From the NCBI GenBank assembly GCA_049999725.1, contig JBNGIS010034042.1, positions 44,660 to 87,947 on the forward strand: a DNA stretch of 43,288 bases. Direction: 5' to 3'. The first letter of the stretch is position 1, and each line of letters starts with the position of its first letter. The notes beneath the pieces were generated by a model, which did not search any database, was not told the DNA's origin, and saw nothing but the letters and a program-made list of their open reading frames with translations. Below, one piece after another: positions 9,779 to 20,734 of the stretch. The position numbers were made by a program, and so were the translations under genes. Source of the stretch: Haplomitrium mnioides. Taxonomy: Eukaryota > Marchantiophyta > Haplomitriopsida > Calobryales.

Positions 9779-11590
9779 CATTATTAGCACGACAGACTTT
9801 ACAAGAACTTTTTATCCACATGCGCTTAATCTGCACCAACATCTGAAGAAGCTCTTGCATGCTCACCATCTGTGTACTCACATTCTTTTTTCCCTGCGCT
9901 GAACTCCTTTTTTTTTCCCCCACTACTTTGCTCCCGCGAATACCCCTTCTCCTTTGCTATTTTTCTAACAAAGCTTTCTTGAGCACCTCTTTCTTGTGCT
10001 CTTCATTTCATTCATTTCATCTTTCTTTCCTTTTGAATACCTTCTTGTACGAACTAGGGCGCGCTCACCTTCGCGACTCTAGCTCATCGTTTTGATCCTA
10101 CGTCTTGCTCATCATCTTGCTCAACGCTTTGATCACCTTCGAAGTCGTCACAACTCAACGATTTGACTGGCGATCTCTTGCTCCTCTGCTTGAGGAATCT
10201 ACGTTTTGATTGGCAATTTCTTGCTCCTCTACTTGACAATGCTCGACTCATTTACTCGACGACTTTGCATTCTCTGTTCAACGAACCTCTTACCCTTTCT
10301 TTTGCTTGGGCAGATACTAGCCCTTTTGTTTGGTGACACTTTGTGATGCTTGCTTGGAGACCCTTTTGCTCTCTCCTCGACAACCTCCGAGCAGCATTGG
10401 TTTATTGCCTTCTTTTCTCGTCGACTCCAAGACAACACGTGCATTGTATCCTCCTTGTTTTTCTTTCTATGTTCCTCGCCTAGAACATGCTGAAGCTTTT
10501 ACCACTCATGTTCTTCGACAACAACGCCTATCAGGTTAGACTCTCTTGTTTTGTTTTGTTTCAATTGCGATCTCTCTTGACTATTTCAATCTATGGTTCT
10601 TTGTAAGACTCTTGTCTCCTCCATTTTCTTTGCTAGGGAGTATCTAGCACAAGACACCTCACCAGCGTGTACACTCGTTCTTCTTCGACACTAGAGTATA
10701 CGAACCCCTACACTGGACTCTTTTATCTTACCTTCCTTCATTCGTTTCCAACCTTGAAGGATAAGCATCCAAGCTTACCACCTTCTTATTGTTCTTTCCT
10801 TCTTAGTTTCTGGTATTACCTTGCTATTGTTTTGGTTCTCTACTGTCCCTCACAACAAGAGCACTATCTAAGCAAGGGAGAGACAAGGCATAGGCTACAC
10901 ATACCTGTGCACAAGTTCAACTCACTCGTCCATGCATCAACAAATGCTCAGCCATAGATACTTTCGGTGAAAGATACCTTCACACAAGCGACTACACAAA
11001 GCTATATCAACATTCAACGACAAGGCAACACATCTTGCCACTTAAGGATCTGTCACTTTATGTTCCAAAACTTTGTGGTTCAACTTTCTCAACCCATCTC
11101 TTGACTATCTTTGATTGATTCTTTTCTTCTTCTCTGAACAAATCTATCCCTCACAAGGGACATACTCTTTGATTCTGAAATACTTCTGGTAGAGAATGCA
11201 GACCATTGATACTAATAAGAAACACTAACCCATGTCACTTCCACATGCTAAACTCCTATTTGGCCATACATGCAACTCTACTTCTTCTTTCTTTACAAAA
11301 TCAACATTGTAGAATGGCACAACAACGATCGGGGATTAGGCTCACACCAAGACAACTCTTGGAGGATATGACACATGCACACCAACAAAAGTAGAGACAT
11401 ACTTTTTCAAGGCATTTTCTTCATTCATATGCGACATCAATTTCTTATTTCATTTCTCAATAGTATATACCGATTGACTCATATTTAGTCAATTCTTTCC
11501 TGTTTTTTATTTTAGTTTTTTATCTTTCCGCTTAAAGCAAAAAATATAAACAAGTACATAGGTCCATAATCGACTGAACTCAAATCGATC
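9779..11590 (+). other. Long copia 5' leader, no gene recognised
   Basis: About 1.8 kb of pyrimidine-rich, non-coding sequence separates the LTR from gag. It has loose repeats of the type ttgctcctctRcttgacgat at about 10170-10260. The open frames are short and show no domain. The standard TGGTATCAGAGC primer site was looked for and not found after the LTR. Confidence 0.5.
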
Positions 11591-11596
11591 ACCAAT

Positions 11597-12660
11597 ATGT
11601 ACCAGGTAGAGACAATCGCAACCCTGACTCAACAGCTACACTCACCAAGCAATCTGGTTCATCTTCCTCATTCACATGTATTCTTAGCAAAACAGAGCAT
11701 AGACCTACAAATGGTATCTGTAGAATCTCTGAAATTTCACGCACTGAGATTGGATGGATCCAATTACTTGTCATGGTCACTAGACATCACAATGTATTTG
11801 ACATCGAAGGTTATCTGTGAAACAGCCAACACAGACAATAACATCACCCCTTGTGATGCAGCCAGAGCCCTCATCTTGATTTGACACCACCTGGTGGAAC
11901 CCCTAAACTACAATACATGAACTATAACAGCCTTCACATATTGTGAGAAGAGCTGAAACTCATATTTGACCATCTGACAAGCATAGCGCTGCATGTAGCG
12001 AGACACGATTGGATTAATCTCCGAGTTCAGGACTATATGTCCATAGTTAATTACAACAATGAACTATTTTGCATTGTCTCACAGTTGGTAGTCTATGGTC
12101 ACTCTATGACCGACGAAGAATAAATAGAGAAAACTCTATCAACTTTTCTTGTAAGCAATCTCATTTTAGCATCACAATATCGCAATATACGATTCACTCG
12201 ATGCTCTGAACTCATAGCATACATGCTACTAGCTTAAAAGCATCAATTACCCCTCATGGAAAACGCAAAGAAAAGACGTCCAAGGTCTGCCGCTCCCTCA
12301 TAGAACCCTAAATCACACTTTTGCAGGGACTGGGCTGTACTCCTGATCTAGAAACAAAAACCTCTCAAGAGGCAGAGGAAGGGGACACTCTAGATTCAAG
12401 AGGAAGACCACCCACCAGACCACCAATCGACCTCCGACCCCTAATAACAGGGATTGACATAACAAACATTGCACATCGACGACACCAGAACGCTCTTCAC
12501 AGCACACATGGAACAATAGAGGTGGCAGACAATCTCATAGAGGCCAGTGAACTCATTCCCATTTGTGCTAGCCCCAAACAACATATAATCGTTGTGGCAC
12601 ACGTGGCCACACCCAACCCACTTGTAGAGTACCCGCGCATCTAGCGCAACTATACCAACA
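11597..12660 (+). pseudogene. Copia Gag, decayed
   Basis: Gag forms the virus-like particle that packages the RNA. The intact-looking N-terminal part (to 11884) carries LRLDGSNYLSWSLDITMYL, the usual motif of plant copia Gag (DUF4219/UBN2 type). The frame then breaks. The zinc knuckle is at 12584-12625 in the same frame as pol: CGTRGHTQPTC keeps the second Cys, the His and the last Cys, but the first Cys codon is TAT (Tyr), a G>A change. It is followed by the PAHLAQLYQQ stretch usual after this knuckle. Confidence 0.7.
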
Positions 12661-12715
12661 AAGTATCAAACCTCACAACCACAAGATACGAGGCAACTTA
12701 CTGGAACTAATAGAC

Positions 12716-15430
12716 ATGGATGAATATCCACAGCACAATCTACATTCTGAAAGTCACATGACTTATTCATATTTGTCAAACCAAAAAAATGACACTGAAA
12801 TAACCTGCATTGTAGACAACAGATCTTCGCACACCATATTGCAAGACCAAAAATACTTCTTATCGATCATACCTTCTTCCAAGCCTATGACAACGATCAC
12901 TTGCCACAATCAAATTGAAGAAGGACATGGTCAAGCAACCATACTATTTCCAAATGAAACTAGACTAGATATAAAATCTGCAATTTATACACCTGCAGCA
13001 ACCAGAAACTTCTTCAGTTTCCAAGATATACGACAAAACGGTTTTCACATTCAAACTGGATCTTTTCAGGACACTGAAGTCCTCCATATCTTGAGTCCAA
13101 CAATAGTAGGCTTTGATATATGTGAATCCTTCTCACTATCACCACCTGGACTGTACACTACCAAAATATACTCATATCATGTCTCCACGAAATCGATCTC
13201 CACAACTCTCACATGGCACAACCGCCTAGGGCATCCCAGCTTTCCTCATTACAAATTTATTTTTGTCTGCAAATATAATGTGAAAGGTGATGTCACACGA
13301 TATAAGTCAAGATTAGTAGCCAAAGGATACACTCAGATCTCTGAACATGATTATGACCTCATATACTCACCTATCATGGACATTATAACTTACGGATACA
13401 TGATAGCATTTGTTATTCAACGCCATCTTACCATGCACATCATGGACGTCATCACTACCTACTTATATGATACTCTGGACACCCATATTTTTATGAAGAC
13501 ACCTTCCAAACTCATATCAAGAATGGCATTTCATATTCAAGGGGAGAACAACCACAATGCATATGAACCTTTAGTCCCAAGCGGCCTACATACTGAGGTT
13601 GGATCTTTTGTCTCTCATGGCCCAAATACTGAGATTAGACCTTTTGTTTCTCATGGCACACATACTGAGATTGGACCTTTTGTCTCTCAAGGCCTAAATT
13701 TTGAGGTTAGACCTTTTGTCCCTTATGATATGCACTACAAAAATGGACCTTTAGTCCACAGAGGCACAGTGATTCAGAATGGACCTTTTGTCCACAAAGA
13801 CCTTAGTCTGGGAAAAGGACCTTTTGTCCTCAATGGCCAACAAATGAAAGGACCTTGTGTCCAAAAAAGGCCCTTGCCAATCTAGAAAGGACCTTTAGTC
13901 CTCATGTCGAAAAGACAATGCCAAATGATGGAAAGCAAGTTGCATAATGATTTCAAATGACCTTTAGTCTAGCCAGCGCATTCGCTGAGCAAGCAGCATT
14001 TCAAAGGACCTTTAGTCCAACCAACCTATTTGCTGAGCAAGCAACATTTCAAAGGACCTTTAGTCCAGCCAACGCATTCGCTGAGCACACAGAGTTGCAG
14101 AGGACTTTTAGTCCCAAATACATACAAGCTACATAAGCAACAACAGAGTGGACCTTTTGTCCCCCACCATCAAATTATACCACATGAAAATGTGAAATTG
14201 GCAAAGCATTTTATTAATGCATCTAGATCACCAGTCAGTCAATCAAGCACACAAATAGCAGTTCAAGTCTTGAAATCGATATATGGGCTCAAATAGAGTG
14301 GTAGAAATTGGTACCAGAGATTCAAATTAGAGATGATGGCACTGAATTTTACAAATGATGGCATTGCTCCATGCCTATTCATGAAACATCAAGACTCTGA
14401 ATACGTCATAGTTGCACTTTATGTAGATGACATAAATATTTTTGGCACAAAAACTCTAGCTGGCAACACAATTGCCAAATTGAAAGACATATTTGAAATG
14501 TGAGACATCAGAGAACCTGATCTCCATCTCAGCATCCAGTTTGAGCATCTGCTTGATGGGATTATGATCCACCAGTCCTCATATACGGCCAAGACTCCCA
14601 AACAATTCAATATGGACAATGCTCATCCAACGAGAACTCCCATGGAAATAAGATCCTTGGACCCAACCAAGGACATGTTCAAAAAGCAATAGGAATATGA
14701 ACAAGCTCTAGGATCAGAAAAACCATATCTTTCGGCAATAGGAGCTCTCATGTACCTTGCAAATCAGACCAGACCTAATATATCTTTTGTAGTGAACATG
14801 CTCACAAGGCACAGCTCCCAACCCACCATTCGCCACTGGAATGGACTCAAACACATTTTCAGACGCCTGAAAGGTACAAAAGATATGGGACTCTTCTTCT
14901 CTAGAAATGCAACAAATGATATTGTTGGTTATGCCGACACTGGATATTTATTTGATCTTGATGACGCAAAGTCTCAAAAAGAATATGTCTTCTTTAAAGG
15001 AAGCACTACTATCTCATGGAAAAGCACCAAACAGACCATTACAACTACCTCGACTAACCATGCAGAAATTATAGCACTCTATGAAGCTAGTAGGGAATGT
15101 ATATTGCTTCAACAACTCATTGATCATATCAACATCAATACAAGCCAACCTTTGCTTTAGTCCCCTACAATAATATACAAAGACAATCGACCATGGGTCA
15201 ACCAAATTGCTCAAGGTTTTATCAAAGGCGATAGGATTAAGCACATTGCCCCTAAATTCTTTTACACCCATAAGCAACACGATGACGAAATAAATGTCCA
15301 ATGGATAGCAAGTAAAGATAACAGAGCAGATATCTTCACCAAACCACTTCCACCTACTCTGCACATTGTACACACTCAAGGGCTTGGTTTGCAAAGATTA
15401 TCTGAATTACAACAAAACAACAAACAATAA
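12716..15430 (+). pseudogene. Copia Pol: dead protease, no integrase core, RT with repeat array, RNase H
   Basis: One reading frame spans the whole stretch and is broken by several stops, with no frameshift seen. The protease has DNRSSHTIL at residue 34, where active enzymes have D-S-G. LTWHNRLGHPS, the GAG-pre-integrase motif, is at about residue 165. Within ten residues the text changes to RT (KFIFVCKYN, then RLVAKGYTQ), so the integrase core is deleted in frame. RT is cut after FMKTPS by the repeat array (13563-14172) and resumes at LKSIYGLK. Its catalytic YVDD is at 14420-14431. RNase H follows (GYADTGYL, SWKSTKQT, NHAEIIAL), and the end has the normal ADIFTKPLP signature. Stops after GLK and at HININTSQPLL replace expected Gln codons (CAG>TAG). 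Confidence 0.88.
13563..14172 (+). repeat. In-frame tandem array of about 15 GGACCTTTWGTCC units inside RT
   Basis: Each unit carries GGAC-CTTTW-GTCC, a 13-base inverted repeat. The left part (about 13580-13860) has 36-bp units, giving 12 residues such as HTEIGPFVSQGL. The right part (13958, 14006, 14054, 14102) has 48-bp units, or 16 residues with SKQHFKGPLVQP. Every spacing keeps the pol frame. The array sits where copia RT normally has about 20 residues between the MKTP and SLYGLKQS motifs. Its role is unknown. Confidence 0.85.
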
Positions 15431-15922
15431 TTGCTTATATTTTTTTCTCTCTGATCTTTAGTCTTGAACATCAAGGATTTCATATTCAATCATTTATTTT
15501 GAAAGATATCTAATGTGTCTGAAATGTCATACATGTAATGACATGCAAAGATTATATCAGAAGCTAATATTGCTTCTCAACTTTTGAGTTTGATATCATT
15601 TTTTCAAACAGATCTTCAAGACACAATTATGAAGGACGTAATAACACCACACAACAACACCACATATTGGCTTTACTTTCAAAGCAACAAAATTTTGACA
15701 TTTTTTTCTTAACTTTCATTACGAACACACACATATTCCACACACTATCATCATATTTCTTTATTATTACCTATCAAATTATGTGGTGGCACTCTTTCCC
15801 TTGGAAGAAAGTTGGAGGGTTTCAATGAGACCACACATAGAGTAGGATTTAAACTAAGGAATTACATAGCATATAGTCCTAAAAGTGGCTGATTATTATA
15901 AGAAGAATCAGCCAAGGGGGAG
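15431..15922 (+). other. Copia 3' untranslated region and polypurine tract
   Basis: No frame is open here. The last 300 bases match 35161-35451. The tract AAGGGGGAG at 15914-15922 directly precedes the 3' LTR and is the expected plus-strand primer. Confidence 0.7.
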
Positions 15923-16030
15923 TGTTATAGGAACATATATATACCCTATGTAAGTGGTCATCCACGACCTATTCTATTCATTCATCTTGGAGACTCCAGT
16001 GTGTATGCGTGCGGTGCTCATGCGATAACA
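15923..16030 (+). repeat. 3' LTR of the copia element (108 bp)
   Basis: It matches the 5' LTR over its length with about ten differences by eye. It begins TGTTATAGGAACATATATAT and ends GCGATAACA. The flank caaac resembles the 5' flank caaaa. Confidence 0.85.
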
Positions 16031-16116
16031 CAAACATATTAAACAAAAAGTCTCCAAGTGTTTGAAATGAGTAAAAATGTTCTAAACATTCAGCCTTAGC
16101 TAAAAAAGACTAGAGA

Positions 16117-16133
16117 GTCCATACGCGCATGGC
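16117..16133. repeat. CTATGCGCGCATAG-type palindrome, single site
   Basis: GTCCATACGCGCATGGC lies between the copia insertion and the next exon, and is one more member of the dispersed palindromes. Confidence 0.45.
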
Positions 16134-16189
16134 CTAGGGAGTCCAAGCCCTCCGACTAGCGAGTTCTTTTAAGCATAGACTAGGGAAAA

Positions 16190-17475
16190 AACCAAACGGC
16201 AAGTGGCCAAAAAATTAACATTCGCTGCTAAAGGTAGAAAAAAATTGGGGGTTGAAGAAGCCCCCGCTGATGAAGATCAATCTCCTACTCTTGTCTCCTA
16301 CACCATTGCTTTTCTACTTTACTACCAGAAAGCAAGAGAGTAGAAGGAGAGACAATTAAATGAAACTTCTGGCCTTCTAATAGAAAGAGGTTTTGATGAG
16401 CAGGACAAGGACTTACTATCCTTTGTCGATGGACTCAACATGGCATATTATCAAGTCTACGGGGAGTCTAATGCTTGACAACTGAAGAGTTTAGTGAAAC
16501 CAAGATATCTCACTTTAAGAAATGTAAGCATGATGATTCAGAGTCATTTAAAAAGGATGATATTTTTGATATGGTTTCTTCTTTTGCGGCTGTTACTACT
16601 TCGGAGTTTTGGTCTTTTGCAATTATCCTCTCTTCACAAGAGTTTGGCATTGTTGAAGGCATTTTGTTGGACTTTTGTTGTGCCATCGACCATGGCATCT
16701 CGTAAGTTTTTTTAATTTTTCTATCTACTAGTTTATGTATTTCATTTTTCCTTTACTTTTTTTTCTTTGTCTCATGTACTTGTTTTTGTTACTATATGGA
16801 CAAAAGCATTGTTCATTATTTAGGTGGTCCGTGAATTGCTCATGCCCATAAGTATTGGATTGTGGGCTACAAGACAAAGAAGGAAAAGCGGAGCATGAAG
16901 CTCTTCAACTTGCAAGTTGATGATGCCAGTGGTCGTCTTCACTAGATTATGCAAAGTGTGTTTAGCTACCTAGCTATATCTGCAAAGCTTTAACATCTAG
17001 AAGATGATGCTCCTGTGAATGTTTGCCAGAAGCCTCAGGCTATGTATAATTTTTTCATTCAGAATTTAACAACTGAACAAGATTGGATTTTGGATCTTTG
17101 CTCTAGGTCCGGCATAGGCTTTGTCTGTGCTTTAAAGTTGATGTGAAATTGCATCGTTGTGGAATATGATGGACGTCAATCTATCTGTATTCCTCAAAGA
17201 GTTTTGACAATGGCTTCTTTGCCATCCGATGTTACTCAGTCACACATTGCATATGCGTACCACAAGGAGCATGTTCCTCCTATTACTGCAGATGCATATG
17301 GTGATTTTGTAGTCATTTTTGAGACTAGAAAGTCTTGACATGACTCTCAAACGATTGTAGATGCCGAAGCTTCTTAGGCTATGGATTTAGATGAGACTAT
17401 TCCTCTTGAACTACAACATGAGACTGATGTTATTTTTGTAAATACTAAAGTATTTTTCTCACAAAATATTATTTG
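16190..17475 (+). pseudogene. DNA methyltransferase-like gene relic (N6/N4 type SAM-binding region), two exons
   Basis: Exon one (about 16190-16701) has a basic start (LTFAAKGRKKLG), an acidic-helical part and, after a frameshift near 16470, SSFAAVTTSEFWSFAIILSS. It ends at a GTAAGT donor (16702). Exon two begins after TTTAG at 16824. It contains KPQAMYNFFIQNL, then WILDLCSRSGIGFVCALKLM and CIVVEYDGRQSICIPQRVL. This matches the layout of beta-class DNA methyltransferases: K-P, a loop, then motif I (usually DxFxGSG) and a downstream acidic E-x-D. The motif I Gly is Arg here, consistent with G>A decay. A catalytic (D/N/S)PP(Y/W) motif was not found; it may lie in broken or missing sequence. In-frame stops after LH, LM and RKS fit CGA>TGA or CAG>TAG changes. 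Other Rossmann methyltransferases remain possible. Confidence 0.5.
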
Positions 17476-17594
17476 ACTCCTCTTTCTTTGTTTCTTGCAA
17501 CATTTCAAATCCAATTTAAGCATTTTCTTCACGATACAATTTCCTTCACAAAATTATTTTTAAACAAAACATATTTGTTTTCATTAAAATTAGT

Positions 17595-17800
17595 TACAAG
17601 GTCTATGCTTGCATGAAAGGTCCTTGCGCCAATTTACTTGGTAGTCCATGATCACGTGTGCTTCTGTTGTCCATGCGCGTATTGGCTTTAGTTGTTCAAG
17701 CTAACGTGGGCTTCTGCTTTCCATGCGCGTATAGGCTTTAGTTGTCTAAACTCTCGTGAGCTTCAGTTGTCCATGCGTACACAGGCTTTAGTTGTTTAAG
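17595..17800 (+). repeat. Tandem repeats of about 50-60 bp with the ATGCGCGTATAGG palindrome
   Basis: At least three clear units share ttgtccatgcgcgtataggctttagttg with a linker containing caagctcacgtg. Palindrome cores are at 17671-17683, 17721-17733 and 17771-17783, with decayed ones at 17601-17614 and about 17939-17955. The array lies just after the methyltransferase-like gene, matching the one at 8625-8775 near the gene start. Confidence 0.65.
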
Positions 17801-18489
17801 CTCACATGGTCTTTAGTTCTTCAAGCACGCCTTGGTTTTAACAATTTGTTTCACAATTATTTCGCATCAACAATCTTCTTGCACCTACAAATTTGGGTTC
17901 TTGTTCAAAGTTTCTACATGTGACAACCTCAACATTCCAAGCGTATCTAGGCTTTACCATTCCAAGTGCAAAGTTGCTTTGATAGCCTCTACGTGCATGA
18001 ACTTTAATACTACACTTCAAAGTTCCAATGCGTTTAAGCATTTTTTTTTTTTTTGGATTGAATATGTTTCTGATAAAATTTGAATGTTTTCATCAATTTG
18101 TGAAGTGAATGATGTCTTGGTTAGTTTTAAGAATATTTAACAACAAATGATGTATTTATTTTGTATATTTTTTGTTCGGTGATGCTCATGCTTTTTAAAG
18201 AAGAAACTATAAAAGCAATTTTGATAATATTCTCATAAAAAGATTTGTTTTGAATACATTGTGAACTTGAAATAAGAAATTTTGATATATAAATTTTTAT
18301 TTTTTTTTGCAAACGAGCATTGCTAGCGTCAAATTGATAATTTGGATGCTAAAATTTCAAAGTTGGTTTTTGAGAATGAAAAATGAAACAAAAACCTAGT
18401 AGCGGTTCTTGGCTCAAAGTAGCGATTGTTTATACTACAACTTACATAAGAGCAAGGTTCCCTCCTATACCCTATGTATTTAGACCTAA
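17801..18489. other. AT-rich tail of the locus, nothing recognised
   Basis: The stretch has poly-T and A-rich runs, including 13-14 T at about 18040-18053. No exon, LTR or inverted terminus was found. Confidence 0.4.
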
Positions 18490-19577
18490 GATGGCCACAT
18501 GAAACCATTGGACTTTTAGATTACCCATAGGACATCTCTCTCTTATCTTATCATAGCAATTGTTTGAGATTGTTGGAACCTCACGATATCACACATCTCT
18601 AGTTGCTTTTTATTGGCCTAATCCGCTACCAATAGTCCATACAATGAGCTCTAGGTCTATCTGATAGAAAATACAAGATCCGATCTATGGAACATCTCAT
18701 TATAGAAACTTCTTTTGGGTCAGATCCGATAGGGTAGTCTGATTGCTTTGTAATCTTTTATTAGCCCAGTCTTTATCTATCAGGCTAAGCCATTAGCCAT
18801 AGGTCTATCCCTTTACTTGGTCTACTTCCGCCGTCCGACATGGAAGCTTGAATGTCGCGTCTAACAACCGTACTTATTACATCATTCAGATAGCTCCGTG
18901 TCCCAAACATATGGTCTGATTCTTGTCTCTAGCGCTTGATAAGTTGCCATGTTCAAACAATAGTATGATCCATACCTTTATCCACTAGTCACTTTGCTTG
19001 AGTAGCCTATATAAAGTCGCATAACGCTGTTTTCAACGAGGGTAGTTTGACTGCCAACCTGAATAGCCCGAACTGAATATTTCTTCCCCAAAGAACCTTC
19101 AGACCCTATTCCGCTCTATCAAACATATCATTTAGAACCCAATCACCGATATACAACACCCTTCTCAACCTTTAATTAGATGTGATTAGACCCCGATTCA
19201 CATACCACTCCATTACCTTTTGTCTCCGAGAGTATTATAGATTTACGAGTTAGCTTTTGTGCCCGCTTATCTCTATAGAATCAACCTTAACCAAAAGAAT
19301 TCCTAGTTTTTATCATTCTCACAATCTTTGGGTTTGCTAGCGGAGCCCTTTGACGTTTCAAGTTGCATAGCTCCTACAGATTGTTAAATATGTTTCTTAC
19401 CCCAAACTTGTCGCCTGTACGAATACTTACCACTTATGTTTTCCTCACTTCTACCCGACATCTACCCTACATACGGATTGACACTATGCTACAAATATAG
19501 CCTAAAGCAATTTTCCACTATACCTTCAAAAACCCCATTCACAACTAAGTAAAGGTTTCTCCTCCTATGCCATCCTC

Positions 19578-19886
19578 ATGTTGAAACAGTGCGTTGTTGC
19601 CCTTTTCCTTGCCTCATTGCACCCATGTTGCACCTCTTTCGTTGTCATTACTTCTTCCCCCACCCCAGCAAATTCTTGTTGCCTATTCCTTCATTGCATT
19701 GAATTGCCATCGCTTGAAATGTTGTCCTACGCCAAAATGGCAGATGCATGTGACACGGATTTGACTCTTTTCATGTATTGCATGTGGTTAGAAGTAATAG
19801 AAACCCTATGGTGGTTAGCCACTTGTATTCTCTTGGACAATCTAAGCTTTGAAGATGTCCTAGTCGTGACTCATGAACGTCTTTGA
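19578..19886 (+). CDS. Open frame in the gypsy 5' region, conserved between G1 and G2 (unknown)
   Basis: This 102-residue open frame lies between the element start and RT. G2 has a clear counterpart (24896-25192). Both keep ACDxDLTxFMYCMWLE, LWWLAT and LSFED, and end in THExL. The frame has many Cys and hydrophobic residues at the start. I know no retroelement domain like it. It may be a real extra ORF, or it may be open by chance and shared because the two copies are related. Confidence 0.3.
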   Translation: MLKQCVVALFLASLHPCCTSFVVITSSPTPANSCCLFLHCIELPSLEMLSYAKMADACDTDLTLFMYCMWLEVIETLWWLATCILLDNLSFEDVLVVTHERL

Positions 19887-19993
19887 CTTGCTTCCCCTCT
19901 GAAGCAATTGGCTAGATTGCCTTGCCAAGTTTGTACCATCCATCTCTAGTTTTAGATGCCCAACCAGTCGTCATTGCTTCATCCTTAAATGCT

Positions 19994-20212
19994 AGGAATT
20001 GGGTTAGCTCTCCCAAGTGTTGCGTTAGTTTGCTAAAAGATTTCGATAGCTCTACTCTAATTACATTAGCTTTCTCTTTTTGTGCCTTGCATTAGATATT
20101 TCCTAGCTAGAAATTGCAATAGCCTTCTTGTTCGAAATTGCAGTAGCCTTATTTGCTCAAAATTGCGTTAGCCTCTCTTGCTCAACATTGTGATAGCCTC
20201 CCTTCTACTTGT
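19994..20212 (+). repeat. Degenerate repeat of about 27-30 bp (aaattgcgttagcctctcttgctc) in G1
   Basis: About seven loose units of attgcRttagcYt with spacers such as cttgctcaaa. G2 has the same at 25308-25520. The function is unknown; it may belong to the untranslated leader. Confidence 0.5.
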
Positions 20213-20734
20213 ACTCAATCCGCATTGCACCATCATTCCTTTTCTTCTCTATTGGAAAATTTTGAAAACAAAAAACCACCAAATCAATCAGTTCTCTAGT
20301 ATCCAACCACACATTACCTTGTTGTTTCAGCCTTGATGTTAGTTCCCACTAATTGTTTGACTAGTGCCATACTCTATTTGTTCCCATTGCTATTGTGGCC
20401 AAGGGCTAGACTTGCTTGTTCCTTCTATTCTCCCTCTTCTTCCGTGGCACTAAATGGACAATTCATATCGTGACACTCGTTGCCTAAAACACATCTTAAT
20501 CTGTGTCTGTGTGTAAAACAACCTTATGTTCCCTCTACTCGATTTGAACATCATTCACATTGTTTTGTCTTAGTCCCTCTTTCTTCCCTACTAAAACCTC
20601 TTGCGTCTCTTGAGCTATCTACATTGATTGACTTACCCAAGTTGCCTACCTCCTCCAAACTCATCATGGTTCCTATCACCATAGTTTTTTTACCCCTCCT
20701 AGTTGTATCCTCCCTCTTAGTTTGAAAATCTATG

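Larger units (their letters stand above)
9671..16030 (+). mobile_element. Ty1/copia element, 6.36 kb, 108-bp LTRs, integrase core missing
   Basis: Two 108-bp direct repeats (9671-9778 and 15923-16030) starting TGTTATAGG and ending ATAACA bound gag and pol remnants in copia order: gag, zinc knuckle, protease, GAG-pre-integrase, RT, RNase H. The flanks read caaaa (9666-9670) and caaac (16031-16035), a target duplication with one mismatch. The integrase core is deleted and a tandem repeat array interrupts RT, so the copy depends on others. It sits in an intron of the methyltransferase-like relic. Another copy's 3' end is at 35161-35559. Confidence 0.85.

Noticed and set aside
13563-14172. CRISPR-like array (regular repeats with spacers)
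   Set aside because: The repeats are coding, in frame with RT, of two unit lengths and imperfect; the genome is a plant's.
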